This document shows positions 12,735-19,742 of a stretch of DNA of 27,806 bases, piece after piece. Location of the stretch: positions 1-27,806 of IMG/VR virus record IMGVR_UViG_3300034073_000264; one strand, written 5' to 3'. The stretch comes from a virus. The position numbers were made by a program, and so were the translations under genes. Numbering within the stretch: the stretch's first letter is position 1; every line of letters starts with the position of its first letter. Under the pieces are notes generated by a model, which was not told the origin of the DNA, did not search any database, and saw only the letters and a list, made by a program, of their open reading frames with translations.

Positions 12735-14821
12735 TAGTATGCTCCCATTATATTCATTACTAAGTTATCTTGAACTGAAGCAGTTGTTGCATAAGAAGAT
12801 AAATCTACCTGTGCCCAAGCAAGTCCTGTAGCAGTTGTTGAGTCAGCCTTGAGGAAATATCCATTTGTACCTACGCTAAGTTTACCAGGAGTATCGGAAG
12901 CAGTAGCAACGATTAAATCTCCTTTTGCATCTAGGATGCTATTAGGAATCGTTGTAGCCACATCAAATGCCGTAAAGGTAATAATCTCAATGACATCAGA
13001 GGCAGCAAGTGCAGGGCTAAAGCCTGTGATGCTTGTGCCATTGGTTGCTGTATAGTCTTGACTGCGAACCATAAGTACACCGTTTAGGTATACTTGCTCC
13101 TTGCCAGCAAGATAAGAAAGAGTTACGCCATTATCATCTGGACCCGAAACACTAGTCTCTCCGCCAGATAAAGTATAGCGATAACGGAACAACTGAGCAG
13201 TTGAGGAAATACCACCCCAAGCACTACCGCTCCAGACATACATCTGGTTGTCAACTGTGTTCCAATATAAAGCACCAGTTAGAAGTGGATTGCCATCATT
13301 ATCTACAGTTGGTGGAGACGACTTAGCGCCTAGGTATCTATCATCAAATTCATCATAAGAAGTAGCAGCGCTAGAAGCAGATGTTGCTGCTGAGTTAGCA
13401 GATGTGAGAGCAGATGACGCTGATGTGCTTGCGCTATTAGCGCTAGTTAATGCAGACGAAGCAGAGGTGCTTGCGCTAGATGCTGAAGTTGCTGCATTAG
13501 TTTCAGATGTAGCAGCACTAGATGCTGAAGTAGAAGCACTGTTAGCCGAAGTTAAAGCACTTGAGGCTGATGTGCTAGCAGATGATGCACTTGTTGCTGC
13601 AGAAGTAGCAGAAGTAGCAGCAGATGCAGCAGATGTCGCTGCAGCAGCAGCGTCTCCTACAATACTTGCTGCAGAAGCAGCGGCACTAGAAGCCGAAGTA
13701 GCAGCAGCAGTAGCAGAAGCAGCAGCGCTTGTAGCACTAGTTGCTGCAGCAGTTGCTGAAGTGGCTGCTGAGTTAGCGCTGGTTAAGGCTGACGATGCCG
13801 AAGTGCTAGCCGATGAGGCTGAAGTAGCAGCCGATGAAGCAGAAGTTTGTACCGCACTTACTGAAGCAGCAGCCGAGGTAGCAGATGTTGCCGCTGCTGT
13901 CGCAGAAGCCGCTGCAGAGGTTGCAGAGGTGGCTGCAGATGTGGCTGAGGTAGATGCACTGTTGGCGCTAGTTAGGGCGCTAGAAGCGCTTGTAGAGGCG
14001 CTAGAGGCACTTGTAGCAGCACTGGCAGCACTTGTGGCTGCGGAGGCTGCGCTAGTGGCTGCAGCGGTTGCAGAGCCTAGGATTGAGTCTACATAATCTT
14101 TAGGGGTAGCAGAGGATGAAATCATACCTGCGCTAGATAGACCAGTAATTACTGGAGAGCCTGAGATAGTCGGGCTAGTTAAAGTCTTATTAGTCAGGGT
14201 CTGAGTAGCATCAAGAATTACCACCGTACCAGAAGTATTCGGTAGGGTGATTGTGTTGTCTTGAGTTGGGTCAACTACAGTCAGGGTAGTCTCGTGAGCA
14301 TCAGCCGTAGCGCCTTCAAAGACAATGCTTGCTTCAGCAGATGGTGTACCCGTAAGGGTAGGGTTAGAGATTGTTGGGCTGGTAAGAGTCTTGTTGGTTA
14401 GAGTCTGAGTCTTAAGTGTACCGACTACGACACCTTCACCTGCGCCAATGCCGTGCATTGTGTGAGCAACACCAGCACCATCATTATAAGAAGCATCAGC
14501 CTCTGCGTGTAGGTTGGCATCACGGTAATCTCTACCGATAGCCATATGTCTGACTACTGCACCAGCAGAATGGTCTTGCGCCGAAGAACCATCTATTGCT
14601 CTTGTAATTGTAAATGTATTAGTGGATACCGCCGTAGCATCTACGATTTCTTCTAGCGCTGTATCTACGTCAATGACTAATGTGAATGTTCTGCCTGATG
14701 GGATAGTCACACCACCAAGTAGCGCTGTGCCAGAAACCACCGTCATAGACGTGGCTCCAGATGTAATAGCACCTGTCAGCGTAGTTTGCTGAGAGCGAGA
14801 TGAGTATTGCCGTGTTGTCAT
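12734..14821 (-). CDS. Long tail fibre with heptad-repeat shaft
   Basis: This 695-aa fibre has four parts. Residues 1-130 are a beta-rich N-terminal region with a small domain (VDTALEEIVDATAVSTNTFT then RAIDGSSAQDHSAGAVV). Residues 131-250 contain TQTLTNKTLTSPTIS twice (138-152 and 206-220). Residues 255-485 are 33 consecutive heptads of the type xTSAxSA. The C-terminal head region (490-695) includes DDRYLGAKSSPPTVDNDGN, ALYWNTVDNQMYVWSGSAWG and a beta tip. Family knowledge: Ala/Ser/Thr heptads of this kind are seen in trimeric phage fibre shafts. It precedes the short fibre gene, sharing one base. The long open frame on the opposite strand (13404-14096) is a composition artefact. Confidence 0.85.
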   Translation of the reverse strand: MTTRQYSSRSQQTTLTGAITSGATSMTVVSGTALLGGVTIPSGRTFTLVIDVDTALEEIVDATAVSTNTFTITRAIDGSSAQDHSAGAVVRHMAIGRDYRDANLHAEADASYNDGAGVAHTMHGIGAGEGVVVGTLKTQTLTNKTLTSPTISNPTLTGTPSAEASIVFEGATADAHETTLTVVDPTQDNTITLPNTSGTVVILDATQTLTNKTLTSPTISGSPVITGLSSAGMISSSATPKDYVDSILGSATAAATSAASAATSAASAATSASSASTSASSALTSANSASTSATSAATSATSAAASATAAATSATSAAASVSAVQTSASSAATSASSASTSASSALTSANSAATSATAAATSATSAAASATAAATSASSAAASAASIVGDAAAAATSAASAATSATSAATSASSASTSASSALTSANSASTSASSAATSETNAATSASSASTSASSALTSANSASTSASSALTSANSAATSASSAATSYDEFDDRYLGAKSSPPTVDNDGNPLLTGALYWNTVDNQMYVWSGSAWGGISSTAQLFRYRYTLSGGETSVSGPDDNGVTLSYLAGKEQVYLNGVLMVRSQDYTATNGTSITGFSPALAASDVIEIITFTAFDVATTIPNSILDAKGDLIVATASDTPGKLSVGTNGYFLKADSTTATGLAWAQVDLSSYATTASVQDNLVMNIMGAY
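13367..14059 (-). repeat. 33 tandem 21-bp (heptad) repeats in the fibre shaft
   Basis: Residues 255-485 of the 695-aa fibre form 33 heptads with consensus x-T-S-A-x-S-A and no insertion or deletion that breaks the register. A higher-order block of three heptads (ATSASSA, STSASSA, LTSANSA) recurs at residues 269, 332, 409 and 444. The most divergent heptad is VGDAAAA at 388. Synonymous codons vary between copies, so the DNA repeats are imperfect and old rather than freshly amplified. Confidence 0.85.
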
Positions 14822-14829
14822 TTAGGTTC

Positions 14830-15753
14830 CTATCGGGCGCTGTAGTGAACTCGTGGGGGATACTGGTTCTGTTGCTTGCTACGCTCCTCATTAAGTCGTT
14901 GCGTATACAAAGCAAATAGTTGCCGTACTGCTGTATTGCTTGCGCCAAATGGACGCTTTGCATCAATCTCATCAGCCTGTGGGCTGTACTGAGCAGCACG
15001 GGCTGGGTCTAGGTATTGTAGTAATCTATATGCAGCACCAAGAATTACTACATCTTTTACAGATTCTGGTAGTCCAGTCTGTGTAGCAAAGTCTTGATTA
15101 GTTGCTGTAAAAACTGATGGGCTAGTTGCATACATAACCTTTACAGTTCTGCCAGCAATAATTACATCCCCAATAGTTATAGTTTGGCTGTTAGTACCCC
15201 AGGTAGTTACGTCAGCAAATGGGTCAAAGTCCCAACGCTTAACGCGTATCCACTCTTTAGTAGGTCCAATGTCCTGCCAGGATACTGACAAGATATTCTC
15301 TATGCCTAAATTTTCAAATTCATAAGTTGTGACTGCAGCATTGTAAGTAAAAGTTGTCTGCTTAGTTGCGTAGATAGCACTACCAACTGCGTGGATAGTG
15401 TCGTTAATAGCCTTCTCAATACTGTATTTAGGAAAGATTGGGCTAACAGTTACCTTTGCTGCTTCGGCGTGAGTAGCAGCAGTGGTACCTAAATAACCTC
15501 TGCCATACGGAGCAACAGTGGCTGTGTTAGCCACACGGTCTACGCTATCTACCCACATCAATTCACTATCAATTTCAATAATACCTTTGCCAAGGTCTTG
15601 AGTAGAAGCAAGACTTAATACTAAAGGTGAAGTAACTGGAGAAGTTGTAGTAGTAACAGCAGCAGTTAAATATGTAGAACGGTCTTGTTGATAGGTATAG
15701 CCAGACAAGTTTATCTGGACTTCATCCATCATCTGAGCCAGGGTATATGTCAT
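14830..15753 (-). CDS. Putative head-tail adaptor/tail protein with inserted beta domain
   Basis: This 307-aa protein begins MTYTLAQMMDEVQINLSGYT. After a short helix there is a beta segment (residues about 32-104) containing IIEIDSELMWVDSVD and APYGRGYLGTTAATHAEAAK, which resembles the RG...GT-x-A-x-x-H modules of baseplate and fibre proteins. Then come YSIEKAINDTIHAVGSAI, a beta region, and a helical stretch SVKDVVILGAAYRLLQYLDP. The helix-beta-helix plan around the insert resembles ring-forming adaptors between portal and tail (T7 gp11-like), but that is a guess. It lies between the capsid block and the fibres. Alternative: a neck or tail-completion protein. Confidence 0.55.
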   Translation of the reverse strand: MTYTLAQMMDEVQINLSGYTYQQDRSTYLTAAVTTTTSPVTSPLVLSLASTQDLGKGIIEIDSELMWVDSVDRVANTATVAPYGRGYLGTTAATHAEAAKVTVSPIFPKYSIEKAINDTIHAVGSAIYATKQTTFTYNAAVTTYEFENLGIENILSVSWQDIGPTKEWIRVKRWDFDPFADVTTWGTNSQTITIGDVIIAGRTVKVMYATSPSVFTATNQDFATQTGLPESVKDVVILGAAYRLLQYLDPARAAQYSPQADEIDAKRPFGASNTAVRQLFALYTQRLNEERSKQQNQYPPRVHYSAR

Positions 15754-16025
15754 AGGTTAATGCTCCTTAAAGCATCAGTTGGAGATAAATCAGTTGTTCC
15801 TGCTAATTCGTTGCAGATACCGCCTAACGCTTTGTAAGCCGAAGGTTGACGATTAGTGTCTGCTTTCTTATTAAGCGCAGCAATCAGCGCTAATCCTGTT
15901 GTCCCTGCATAAGCATTGGCAGCAGCAGTTGGAGCCTTGTAATTAGAAATTGCTGGATATGTCCCACCATTAGCCAAGCGATTTAGTTCGCTAGCAAAAG
16001 AACTACCTGCTGTGCCTGTTGCCAT
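15750..16025 (-). CDS. Ala/Asn-rich small hypothetical virion-region protein
   Basis: This 91-aa product begins MATGTAGSSFASELNRLANG, has YKAPTAAANAYAGTTGLALI in the middle and ends LSPTDALRSINL. Residues 45-57 (LIAALNKKADTNR) and 60-80 appear helical. No recognised family. Its start shares one base with the stop of the gene above (TAATG), and its stop overlaps the start of the adaptor gene (ATGA), so it is translationally locked into the structural operon. A small neck or head component is possible. Confidence 0.6.
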   Translation of the reverse strand: MATGTAGSSFASELNRLANGGTYPAISNYKAPTAAANAYAGTTGLALIAALNKKADTNRQPSAYKALGGICNELAGTTDLSPTDALRSINL

Positions 16026-16198
16026 TACTTACCTTTCTTCTTACGTAATACTGCAGCGTTATCTACTAGATTCGGATACGGTCTGCCCGCAGCCTTTGCA
16101 CGTGCTCGTGCAGCAGCCTTCTGTGCAGAAGTCAGTTTTGTAGATGTACGCTTTGGATTCTTCTTGTCCCAAAATGCTTTGCCCTTCTTCTTCACCAT
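16025..16198 (-). CDS. Tiny basic protein (57 aa)
   Basis: The frame from ATG 16198 to TAA 16025 reads MVKKKGKAFWDKKNPKRTST, then KLTSAQKAAARARAKAAGRP and ends VLRKKKGK. Basic residues occur throughout and there are only two acidic residues. Its stop overlaps the next start (TAATG), and its start lies inside the end of the DUF6321-like gene by 7 bases, typical of real coupled genes. It belongs to the run of small, mostly basic proteins between capsid and adaptor genes. Nucleic-acid binding is likely from charge; a specific function is unknown. Confidence 0.65.
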   Translation of the reverse strand: MVKKKGKAFWDKKNPKRTSTKLTSAQKAAARARAKAAGRPYPNLVDNAAVLRKKKGK

Positions 16199-16491
16199 TT
16201 CACCTTGTCAGCCCAATAAGCAGCAGACATCTTTCCTTTGGCAATGTTTTTACTATGGCGTGCCTTAAAAGATGCACGCTTCTTCTTCATTCTGTCAGAC
16301 TCTCCAGCCTTCGGCTTGCCTGCAGTCTTAGCACCCTGTTCGCCAAAGCGAATAGTCTTAACCTGGTCGCCTGATTTAGCGACTACAATGTGGCTTTTAG
16401 TAGGATGATTAGGTGTTCTTTTAGGTTTATTAAAACCTGATACACCAGCCCTCTTAAGCCTTGGGTCCGCTTTGCTTGCCATATTCCCCAT
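16192..16491 (-). CDS. Basic DUF6321-like small phage protein
   Basis: This 99-aa product starts MGNMASKADPRLKRAGVSGF; AGGA 4 bases upstream favours the first Met. Its C-terminal half is well known from phages: TIRFGEQGAKTAGKPKAGES, then RMKKKRASFKARHSKNIAKG and KMSAAYWADKVKW. From memory this matches proteins grouped as DUF6321, found in virion-gene regions of marine and freshwater phages. The protein is strongly basic. Role unknown; a DNA- or RNA-binding head component is possible. It overlaps the upstream 49-aa gene by 38 bases, which is unusually long here. Confidence 0.72.
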   Translation of the reverse strand: MGNMASKADPRLKRAGVSGFNKPKRTPNHPTKSHIVVAKSGDQVKTIRFGEQGAKTAGKPKAGESDRMKKKRASFKARHSKNIAKGKMSAAYWADKVKW

Positions 16492-16603
16492 ACTTTCCTA
16501 GTACTGCTCTTACTGTTCCGTTTTTATTTAACCGCACCACTAGACCGTTCTTAATCTGAACAGAGTTAAATCCGCGGTGCGGTTTGAATTTACCTGATGA
16601 CAT
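16454..16603 (-). CDS. Tiny basic protein (49 aa) overlapping the next gene
   Basis: From ATG 16603, which overlaps the stop of the 69-aa gene (TAATG), the frame reads MSSGKFKPHRGFNSVQIKNG, then LVVRLNKNGTVRAVLGKYGE and ends KQSGPKA at TAA 16454-16456. It is basic with a beta-strand pattern (VQIKNGLVVRLNKNGTVRAVL) and looks like a small beta-hairpin domain. It overlaps the DUF6321-like gene by 38 bases in a different frame. Short length and overlap lower certainty, but coupling and composition match its neighbours. Confidence 0.55.
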   Translation of the reverse strand: MSSGKFKPHRGFNSVQIKNGLVVRLNKNGTVRAVLGKYGEYGKQSGPKA

Positions 16604-16812
16604 TACGGATTCCGATGGGTGTATGTTCCGCCTTTGGTTTGAGCAGGAAATCCTGACTCAACAGACTTTACACCGCTTCTAACCCATTGATAAATTTTAT
16701 CTACACTAGACTGGTCATCAAACGATTTACGTCCACGTAGTTTAGCACTGGTTTCTTTTTCTTTGCGGCGCTTTGCGCTACCTGCACTTTCGGAACGAAT
16801 TATATTAGCCAT
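16603..16812 (-). CDS. Small basic hypothetical protein (69 aa)
   Basis: The product begins MANIIRSESAGSAKRRKEKE, continues TSAKLRGRKSFDDQSSVDKI then YQWVRSGVKSVESGFPAQTK, and ends GTYTHRNP. The first half is Lys/Arg/Ser-rich and probably flexible, the second half possibly a helix. No family recognised. Start and stop both share bases with neighbours through TAATG junctions. It is part of the small-protein run between capsid and adaptor genes. Confidence 0.62.
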   Translation of the reverse strand: MANIIRSESAGSAKRRKEKETSAKLRGRKSFDDQSSVDKIYQWVRSGVKSVESGFPAQTKGGTYTHRNP

Positions 16813-16997
16813 TATTTCTTACCTTTTTTCATAGCACCCTTAACTTTTTTAAGATTTGGGTTCTTCTTTTTGGCTGCTGCTGAGGCTTTCCGAGCACCAG
16901 CCGCAAGGATTGCTCCTGCACGTTCCTTGGAGATACCCTGCTTTTTGGCAATTTGTGATTGGGCTGCTTTGAAGCCCATTCCTTTTTTTGCCTTCAT
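16812..16997 (-). CDS. Lys/Ala-rich histone-like small protein (61 aa)
   Basis: The product begins MKAKKGMGFKAAQSQIAKKQ, then GISKERAGAILAAGARKASA and ends AAKKKNPNLKKVKGAMKKGKK. A central helix-turn-helix-like hydrophobic core (AQSQIAKKQGISKERAGAIL) is flanked by strongly basic arms. Similar short proteins occur in structural regions of other phages in my memory, without assigned function. Almost no acidic residues. DNA or RNA binding is the natural inference from charge; packaging-associated DNA condensation is a hypothesis. Confidence 0.65.
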   Translation of the reverse strand: MKAKKGMGFKAAQSQIAKKQGISKERAGAILAAGARKASAAAKKKNPNLKKVKGAMKKGKK

Positions 16998-17200
16998 TAG
17001 TTGGTTCCTCCTAGTGGATAAGCACCAGTTTTATTAGCAATACGCTCTTTAATTTTTCTAATGTTGGCTGGAGTAACCTTGCCTTGCTGAATCATTTTTT
17101 CAAACATTGCTTCAGCCTTGGCTAACTTAGCATTATCAGCAGCATCAATTTCTTTCTTACGCTGCTCTGCAGTTTTACCTGGACTAATTCTACCTGGCAT
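16997..17200 (-). CDS. Small charged helical protein (67 aa)
   Basis: The product begins MPGRISPGKTAEQRKKEIDA, continues ADNAKLAKAEAMFEKMIQQG and KVTPANIRKIKERIANKTGA, and ends YPLGGTN. It is predicted largely helical, with mixed charge and a net positive balance, less extreme than its neighbours. The ending Gly-Ala-Tyr-Pro is distinctive but not recognised. TAATG junction with the 61-aa gene. Another member of the small-protein array. Confidence 0.62.
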   Translation of the reverse strand: MPGRISPGKTAEQRKKEIDAADNAKLAKAEAMFEKMIQQGKVTPANIRKIKERIANKTGAYPLGGTN

Positions 17201-17202
17201 AA

Positions 17203-17352
17203 CTACTTCTTCTTCTTTTTAGCAGCCATCTTCTTCTTTGCTGCCTTCATCATCATTGCTTTTTCTTCCATCTTCTCAGCCTTGGCATACATCTTTGCTG
17301 CTTTCTTACCCTTGGCTGTGTATGGGAATTTCTTGCTGCCTACCTTTGGCAT
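17203..17352 (-). CDS. Very Lys-rich tiny protein (49 aa)
   Basis: From ATG 17352 with AGGAG 7 bases upstream (17360-17364), the frame reads MPKVGSKKFPYTAKGKKAAK, continues MYAKAEKMEEKAMMMKAAKK and ends KMAAKKKKK. Nineteen of 49 residues are Lys and only three are acidic (all Glu), giving a histone H1- or protamine-like tail. The N-terminal KVGSKKFPYTAKGKKAA block is less simple and suggests genuine conservation rather than a random A-rich frame. Probably binds nucleic acid. It is the most extreme member of the array. Confidence 0.65.
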   Translation of the reverse strand: MPKVGSKKFPYTAKGKKAAKMYAKAEKMEEKAMMMKAAKKKMAAKKKKK

Positions 17353-17354
17353 AG

Positions 17355-17666
17355 TTATACTCCTAGTTCTTTCATTATTGCTGCTGATTTACTGTTGATT
17401 GCTTTGGCTGGTGGCATTTTGTTGCCGTCATAGGGTCTACCCATAACTTCACTAGCCTTAACTGCCTCTTGAATCTTTGCCATAGAAGTTCCATTTGGCT
17501 GGATACCCTGTGCTCTCGCTGCTTTATAGGCATCCAATTCTTTATTAAATGCTTTAGTAGGCATACTGCGCCGACTATCGGCATCACCTGCGTTCATCTG
17601 AACGCTTAGTCCCTTACATCCAAAACAATCTTCTACATATTCAGGATGATATTCCCAGTGCTTCAT
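17355..17666 (-). CDS. Hypothetical protein with CFGCK motif
   Basis: This 103-aa product begins MKHWEYHPEYVEDCFGCKGL and continues KAFNKELDAYKAARAQGIQP in the middle, ending INSKSAAIMKELGV. The opening MKH-(W/F)-EYHPE-(Y/F)-VE-x-CFGCK and the central KELDAYKAARAQGIQP are a combination I have seen in actinophage structural regions, function unassigned. The Cys-x2-Cys pair alone could hold metal only by dimerising. It sits between the capsid-proximal 90-aa protein and the tiny-protein array, overlapping the former by 4 bases. Confidence 0.68.
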   Translation of the reverse strand: MKHWEYHPEYVEDCFGCKGLSVQMNAGDADSRRSMPTKAFNKELDAYKAARAQGIQPNGTSMAKIQEAVKASEVMGRPYDGNKMPPAKAINSKSAAIMKELGV

Positions 17667-17935
17667 AGTGCAGTAAAATTACTTTCTGTTACTCCAACAC
17701 CGCCTGCAATGAGCCTAGCCTTTGTAGCATCATCAACTACGTGGTTGTAACCACCTTGATAAATCTCAGGATAGGTTGCATATTGTTCATCTTGTAGATA
17801 ACGAACCTGTGCATAGTCGCCATCTAGTTCTCTGACTATGGTTATGCCACGGTCAATCTTGTAGAAGTGAAATAGCCGAGCCTGTCCAGCAGGTCCTTCT
17901 TCTACAGTTGGTGTTTTAAACAACCATTGAGTCAT
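17663..17935 (-). CDS. Small hypothetical structural-region protein (90 aa)
   Basis: The product begins MTQWLFKTPTVEEGPAGQAR and continues LFHFYKIDRGITIVRELDGD then YAQVRYLQDEQYATYPEIYQ. This is a beta-rich segment with many aromatics, ending VTESNFTAL. It is the first gene after the capsid gene in transcription order. Head-completion or neck proteins of this size often lie there, but no family is recognised. AGGAGG-like sequence (GGAGGAC on the - strand at about 17939-17945) gives a good RBS. Confidence 0.62.
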   Translation of the reverse strand: MTQWLFKTPTVEEGPAGQARLFHFYKIDRGITIVRELDGDYAQVRYLQDEQYATYPEIYQGGYNHVVDDATKARLIAGGVGVTESNFTAL

Positions 17936-17962
17936 TAAGTCCTCCTAGTGAACTCACCCCGA

Positions 17963-17991
17963 AGGGCAGACTTTTCAAATATGCCTGCCCT
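17963..17991 (-). other. Hairpin downstream of the capsid gene
   Basis: AGGGCAG (17963-17969) and CTGCCCT (17985-17991) form a 7-bp stem around a 15-base loop, in the 70-base gap after the capsid stop. No T-tract follows on the - strand, so it may be a partial terminator or RNA-processing or stability element setting capsid mRNA above downstream genes. Confidence 0.5.
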
Positions 17992-18005
17992 GCAGAGTCA
18001 ATCAA

Positions 18006-19208
18006 CTACTTAGCAGCGATTGATGAACCAGTTTCAATACGGTACAACGCTTCCTCACGATAGCGAGCAAAGCCGAGTACGCCGTACCAGCCCATTGGGC
18101 GGAAGCGCATCAACTTGTCGGTTACGTTACCGATAACGATGTGTGGTTCCTCAGCAACAGCCTCAGCAAGTGCTTGCTGTCCGCAGAGGAGAGTATCAAA
18201 TACACGGGTAACTGGGGTAACTGTGATGGTTGCTGTAGTAGCAACTGCAGCAGAGTTAGCAACAGTCATTGTAAGGGTTGTGGTGCTTCCAGATGTGCTG
18301 ATAGAAGCAATCTTTGCATCAGTTCCGATACCAGTACCAGAAATCTTATCGCCAACTTCTGCACGGGTTGCAATTACAGATGTTGAAGCAACACCAATTG
18401 TGAAGCCACCAGATGTACCAGCAACTGTTGGAACAGTTGTAGCAAGTGCAGTCTGGTCAGCGCCATCCTTAGCGTTTGGAATACGTGAAGACTCTACGAA
18501 GAACGCGCCTTCATAGTCTCCGATTTCTCCAGCCCAAACCTTGTCAACATTGCCAGGGGTTTGGATGTGGGTGAAGTTCCAGCCCATATTGCCAGTCTCT
18601 GCACGAAGGTCGTGTGAAACTTCTGGGTGGATACCGCACCAGTAGTAAGAACCACGGCGAGCCTTTGCCTTGTTAGCACGCAACTTAGCAACAGCCTTGC
18701 GGATGTCTGCTGAGTCAATCGTGTCAGAAGCAGTGATGGTTGCTGTGGATGTACGGCTACCGCCGTAAAGAACATTTGTTCCGCCAATTAGGGTTGTTCC
18801 AACAACTGCGTCAATAGAATCAGCAAGGTTGTATGCAACGATATTTGCAATTGCTGGGTCTACGTCTGCAAGTGAGAACAACTCAAGAGCACGGGTTACG
18901 AGTACTGCGTTACCGTACTCATTGAGAGTAATGGTAACTGAAGTAGGTGTAGACAATGCTACTGCATCTGGGTCAACTGTCTCAGATAAAGTAGATGTCT
19001 TTTGGTCAAGGTCAACATAGCGTTGTAGAACAACGGTTGAGCCAGGGAAAGCCTGACGAGCAGGGCGCTTGTCTGCGACAGAACGAAGTAGTGGTTCTGA
19101 ACGGAGAGCAAACTCTAGAAGACGGTCATACGCCTTCTGGACTAGACCTGCTGCACCAGCGGTACCTCCAAGTGAGGAAGAACCTGTTGATGTATAAGCA
19201 TTGGACAT
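18006..19208 (-). CDS. Major capsid protein, N4-gp56-like HK97 fold
   Basis: This 400-aa protein has the pattern I associate with the N4-gp56 family: GSTVVLQRYVDLDQ (residues 56-69), VTITLNEYGNAVLVTRALEL (91-110), DVDPAIANIVAYNLADSIDA (115-134), YYWCGIHPEVSHDLRAETG (188-206), VDKVWAGEIGDYEGAFFVES (221-240), and LLCGQQALAEAVAEEPHIVI (340-359). The last part is MGWYGVLGFARYREEALYRI. Residues about 250-334 are a Gly/Ser/Thr/Ala-rich stretch that interrupts this pattern and looks like an inserted surface domain. Family knowledge: forms the icosahedral shell. The strongest SD in the late region precedes it and a scaffold-like gene lies upstream, both expected for the most expressed virion gene. 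Confidence 0.85.
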   Translation of the reverse strand: MSNAYTSTGSSSLGGTAGAAGLVQKAYDRLLEFALRSEPLLRSVADKRPARQAFPGSTVVLQRYVDLDQKTSTLSETVDPDAVALSTPTSVTITLNEYGNAVLVTRALELFSLADVDPAIANIVAYNLADSIDAVVGTTLIGGTNVLYGGSRTSTATITASDTIDSADIRKAVAKLRANKAKARRGSYYWCGIHPEVSHDLRAETGNMGWNFTHIQTPGNVDKVWAGEIGDYEGAFFVESSRIPNAKDGADQTALATTVPTVAGTSGGFTIGVASTSVIATRAEVGDKISGTGIGTDAKIASISTSGSTTTLTMTVANSAAVATTATITVTPVTRVFDTLLCGQQALAEAVAEEPHIVIGNVTDKLMRFRPMGWYGVLGFARYREEALYRIETGSSIAAK

Positions 19209-19217
19209 TAGTTTGCG

Positions 19218-19225
19218 TCACCTCC
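19218..19225 (-). promoter_or_regulatory. Consensus Shine-Dalgarno of the capsid gene
   Basis: On the - strand GGAGGTGA is fully complementary to the 16S 3' end and lies 9 bases before the capsid ATG. It is the strongest RBS seen in the window, as fits the most abundant virion protein. Confidence 0.85.
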
Positions 19226-19241
19226 AAGTGACTATGAACGA

Positions 19242-19712
19242 TTAGGAATTGCGTAGTAGATTTATTAAATCTTCCATTGACTCCGCATTATTTAAACGGG
19301 CTTCAATGTCTACGACTTTATCTGGAGCAATTCCGCCTTGAGTAAGAATGTCTTGCTGACGTAATGTCGCAAGATTCTGCTGTTCTTCTACCTTTTCAGC
19401 CTGTGGGTTATAGCCGATTAAATCTCCGTTATCACGGAGCCAAGAGTCAATAGACTCCTCAGTGGCTTCCTGCACATCTTTCAAGATAAGGCGAGCAGCC
19501 TTAGCGTTTACTCCCTTTTTTGCTAGGACTTCAGAGACAGTTCTTTCTTTCTTTTCCTTGAGGAATCCGTCAAGTTGTTCAGAAAGTTCTTTAATACGCT
19601 TCTCATCAGCACGCTTGGCTTTTCTTAGTTTCTTAACTAAGTCATCGCCACTTAACTGATGGTCAGGTATTTCTTGGTTGTCTTCTTCGTCATCCCAGTA
19701 GTTGTTGCTCAT
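19242..19712 (-). CDS. Probable capsid scaffolding protein
   Basis: From ATG 19712 (GGTGG 5 bases upstream; a GTG 9 bases further up is the alternative) the product is 156 aa, MSNNYWDDEEDNQEIPDHQL at the start. It has an acidic disordered N terminus, a long charged helix (DLVKKLRKAKRADEKRIKEL and SEQLDGFLKEKKERTVSEVL), a middle AKKGVNAKAARLILKDVQ, and a C-terminal helix ending MEDLINLLRNS. This acidic, coiled-coil, Cys-free make-up directly upstream of the capsid gene is characteristic of scaffold proteins that direct shell assembly and then leave. Homology is not shown; architecture and position are the evidence. Confidence 0.75.
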   Translation of the reverse strand: MSNNYWDDEEDNQEIPDHQLSGDDLVKKLRKAKRADEKRIKELSEQLDGFLKEKKERTVSEVLAKKGVNAKAARLILKDVQEATEESIDSWLRDNGDLIGYNPQAEKVEEQQNLATLRQQDILTQGGIAPDKVVDIEARLNNAESMEDLINLLRNS

Positions 19713-19742
19713 AGCAACCACCCTTTCTATTTGTCGTTAGTC

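Noticed and set aside
13404-14096. A 230-aa open frame on the + strand, Ala/Glu/Val-rich
   Set aside because: It is antisense to the fibre heptad repeats; their codons give no stops in this frame, so it is a composition artefact. It has no RBS and runs against the operon.
18115-18516. A 133-aa + strand frame inside the capsid gene
   Set aside because: Antisense to a confident capsid gene and Val/Ser-rich without motifs; a shadow.
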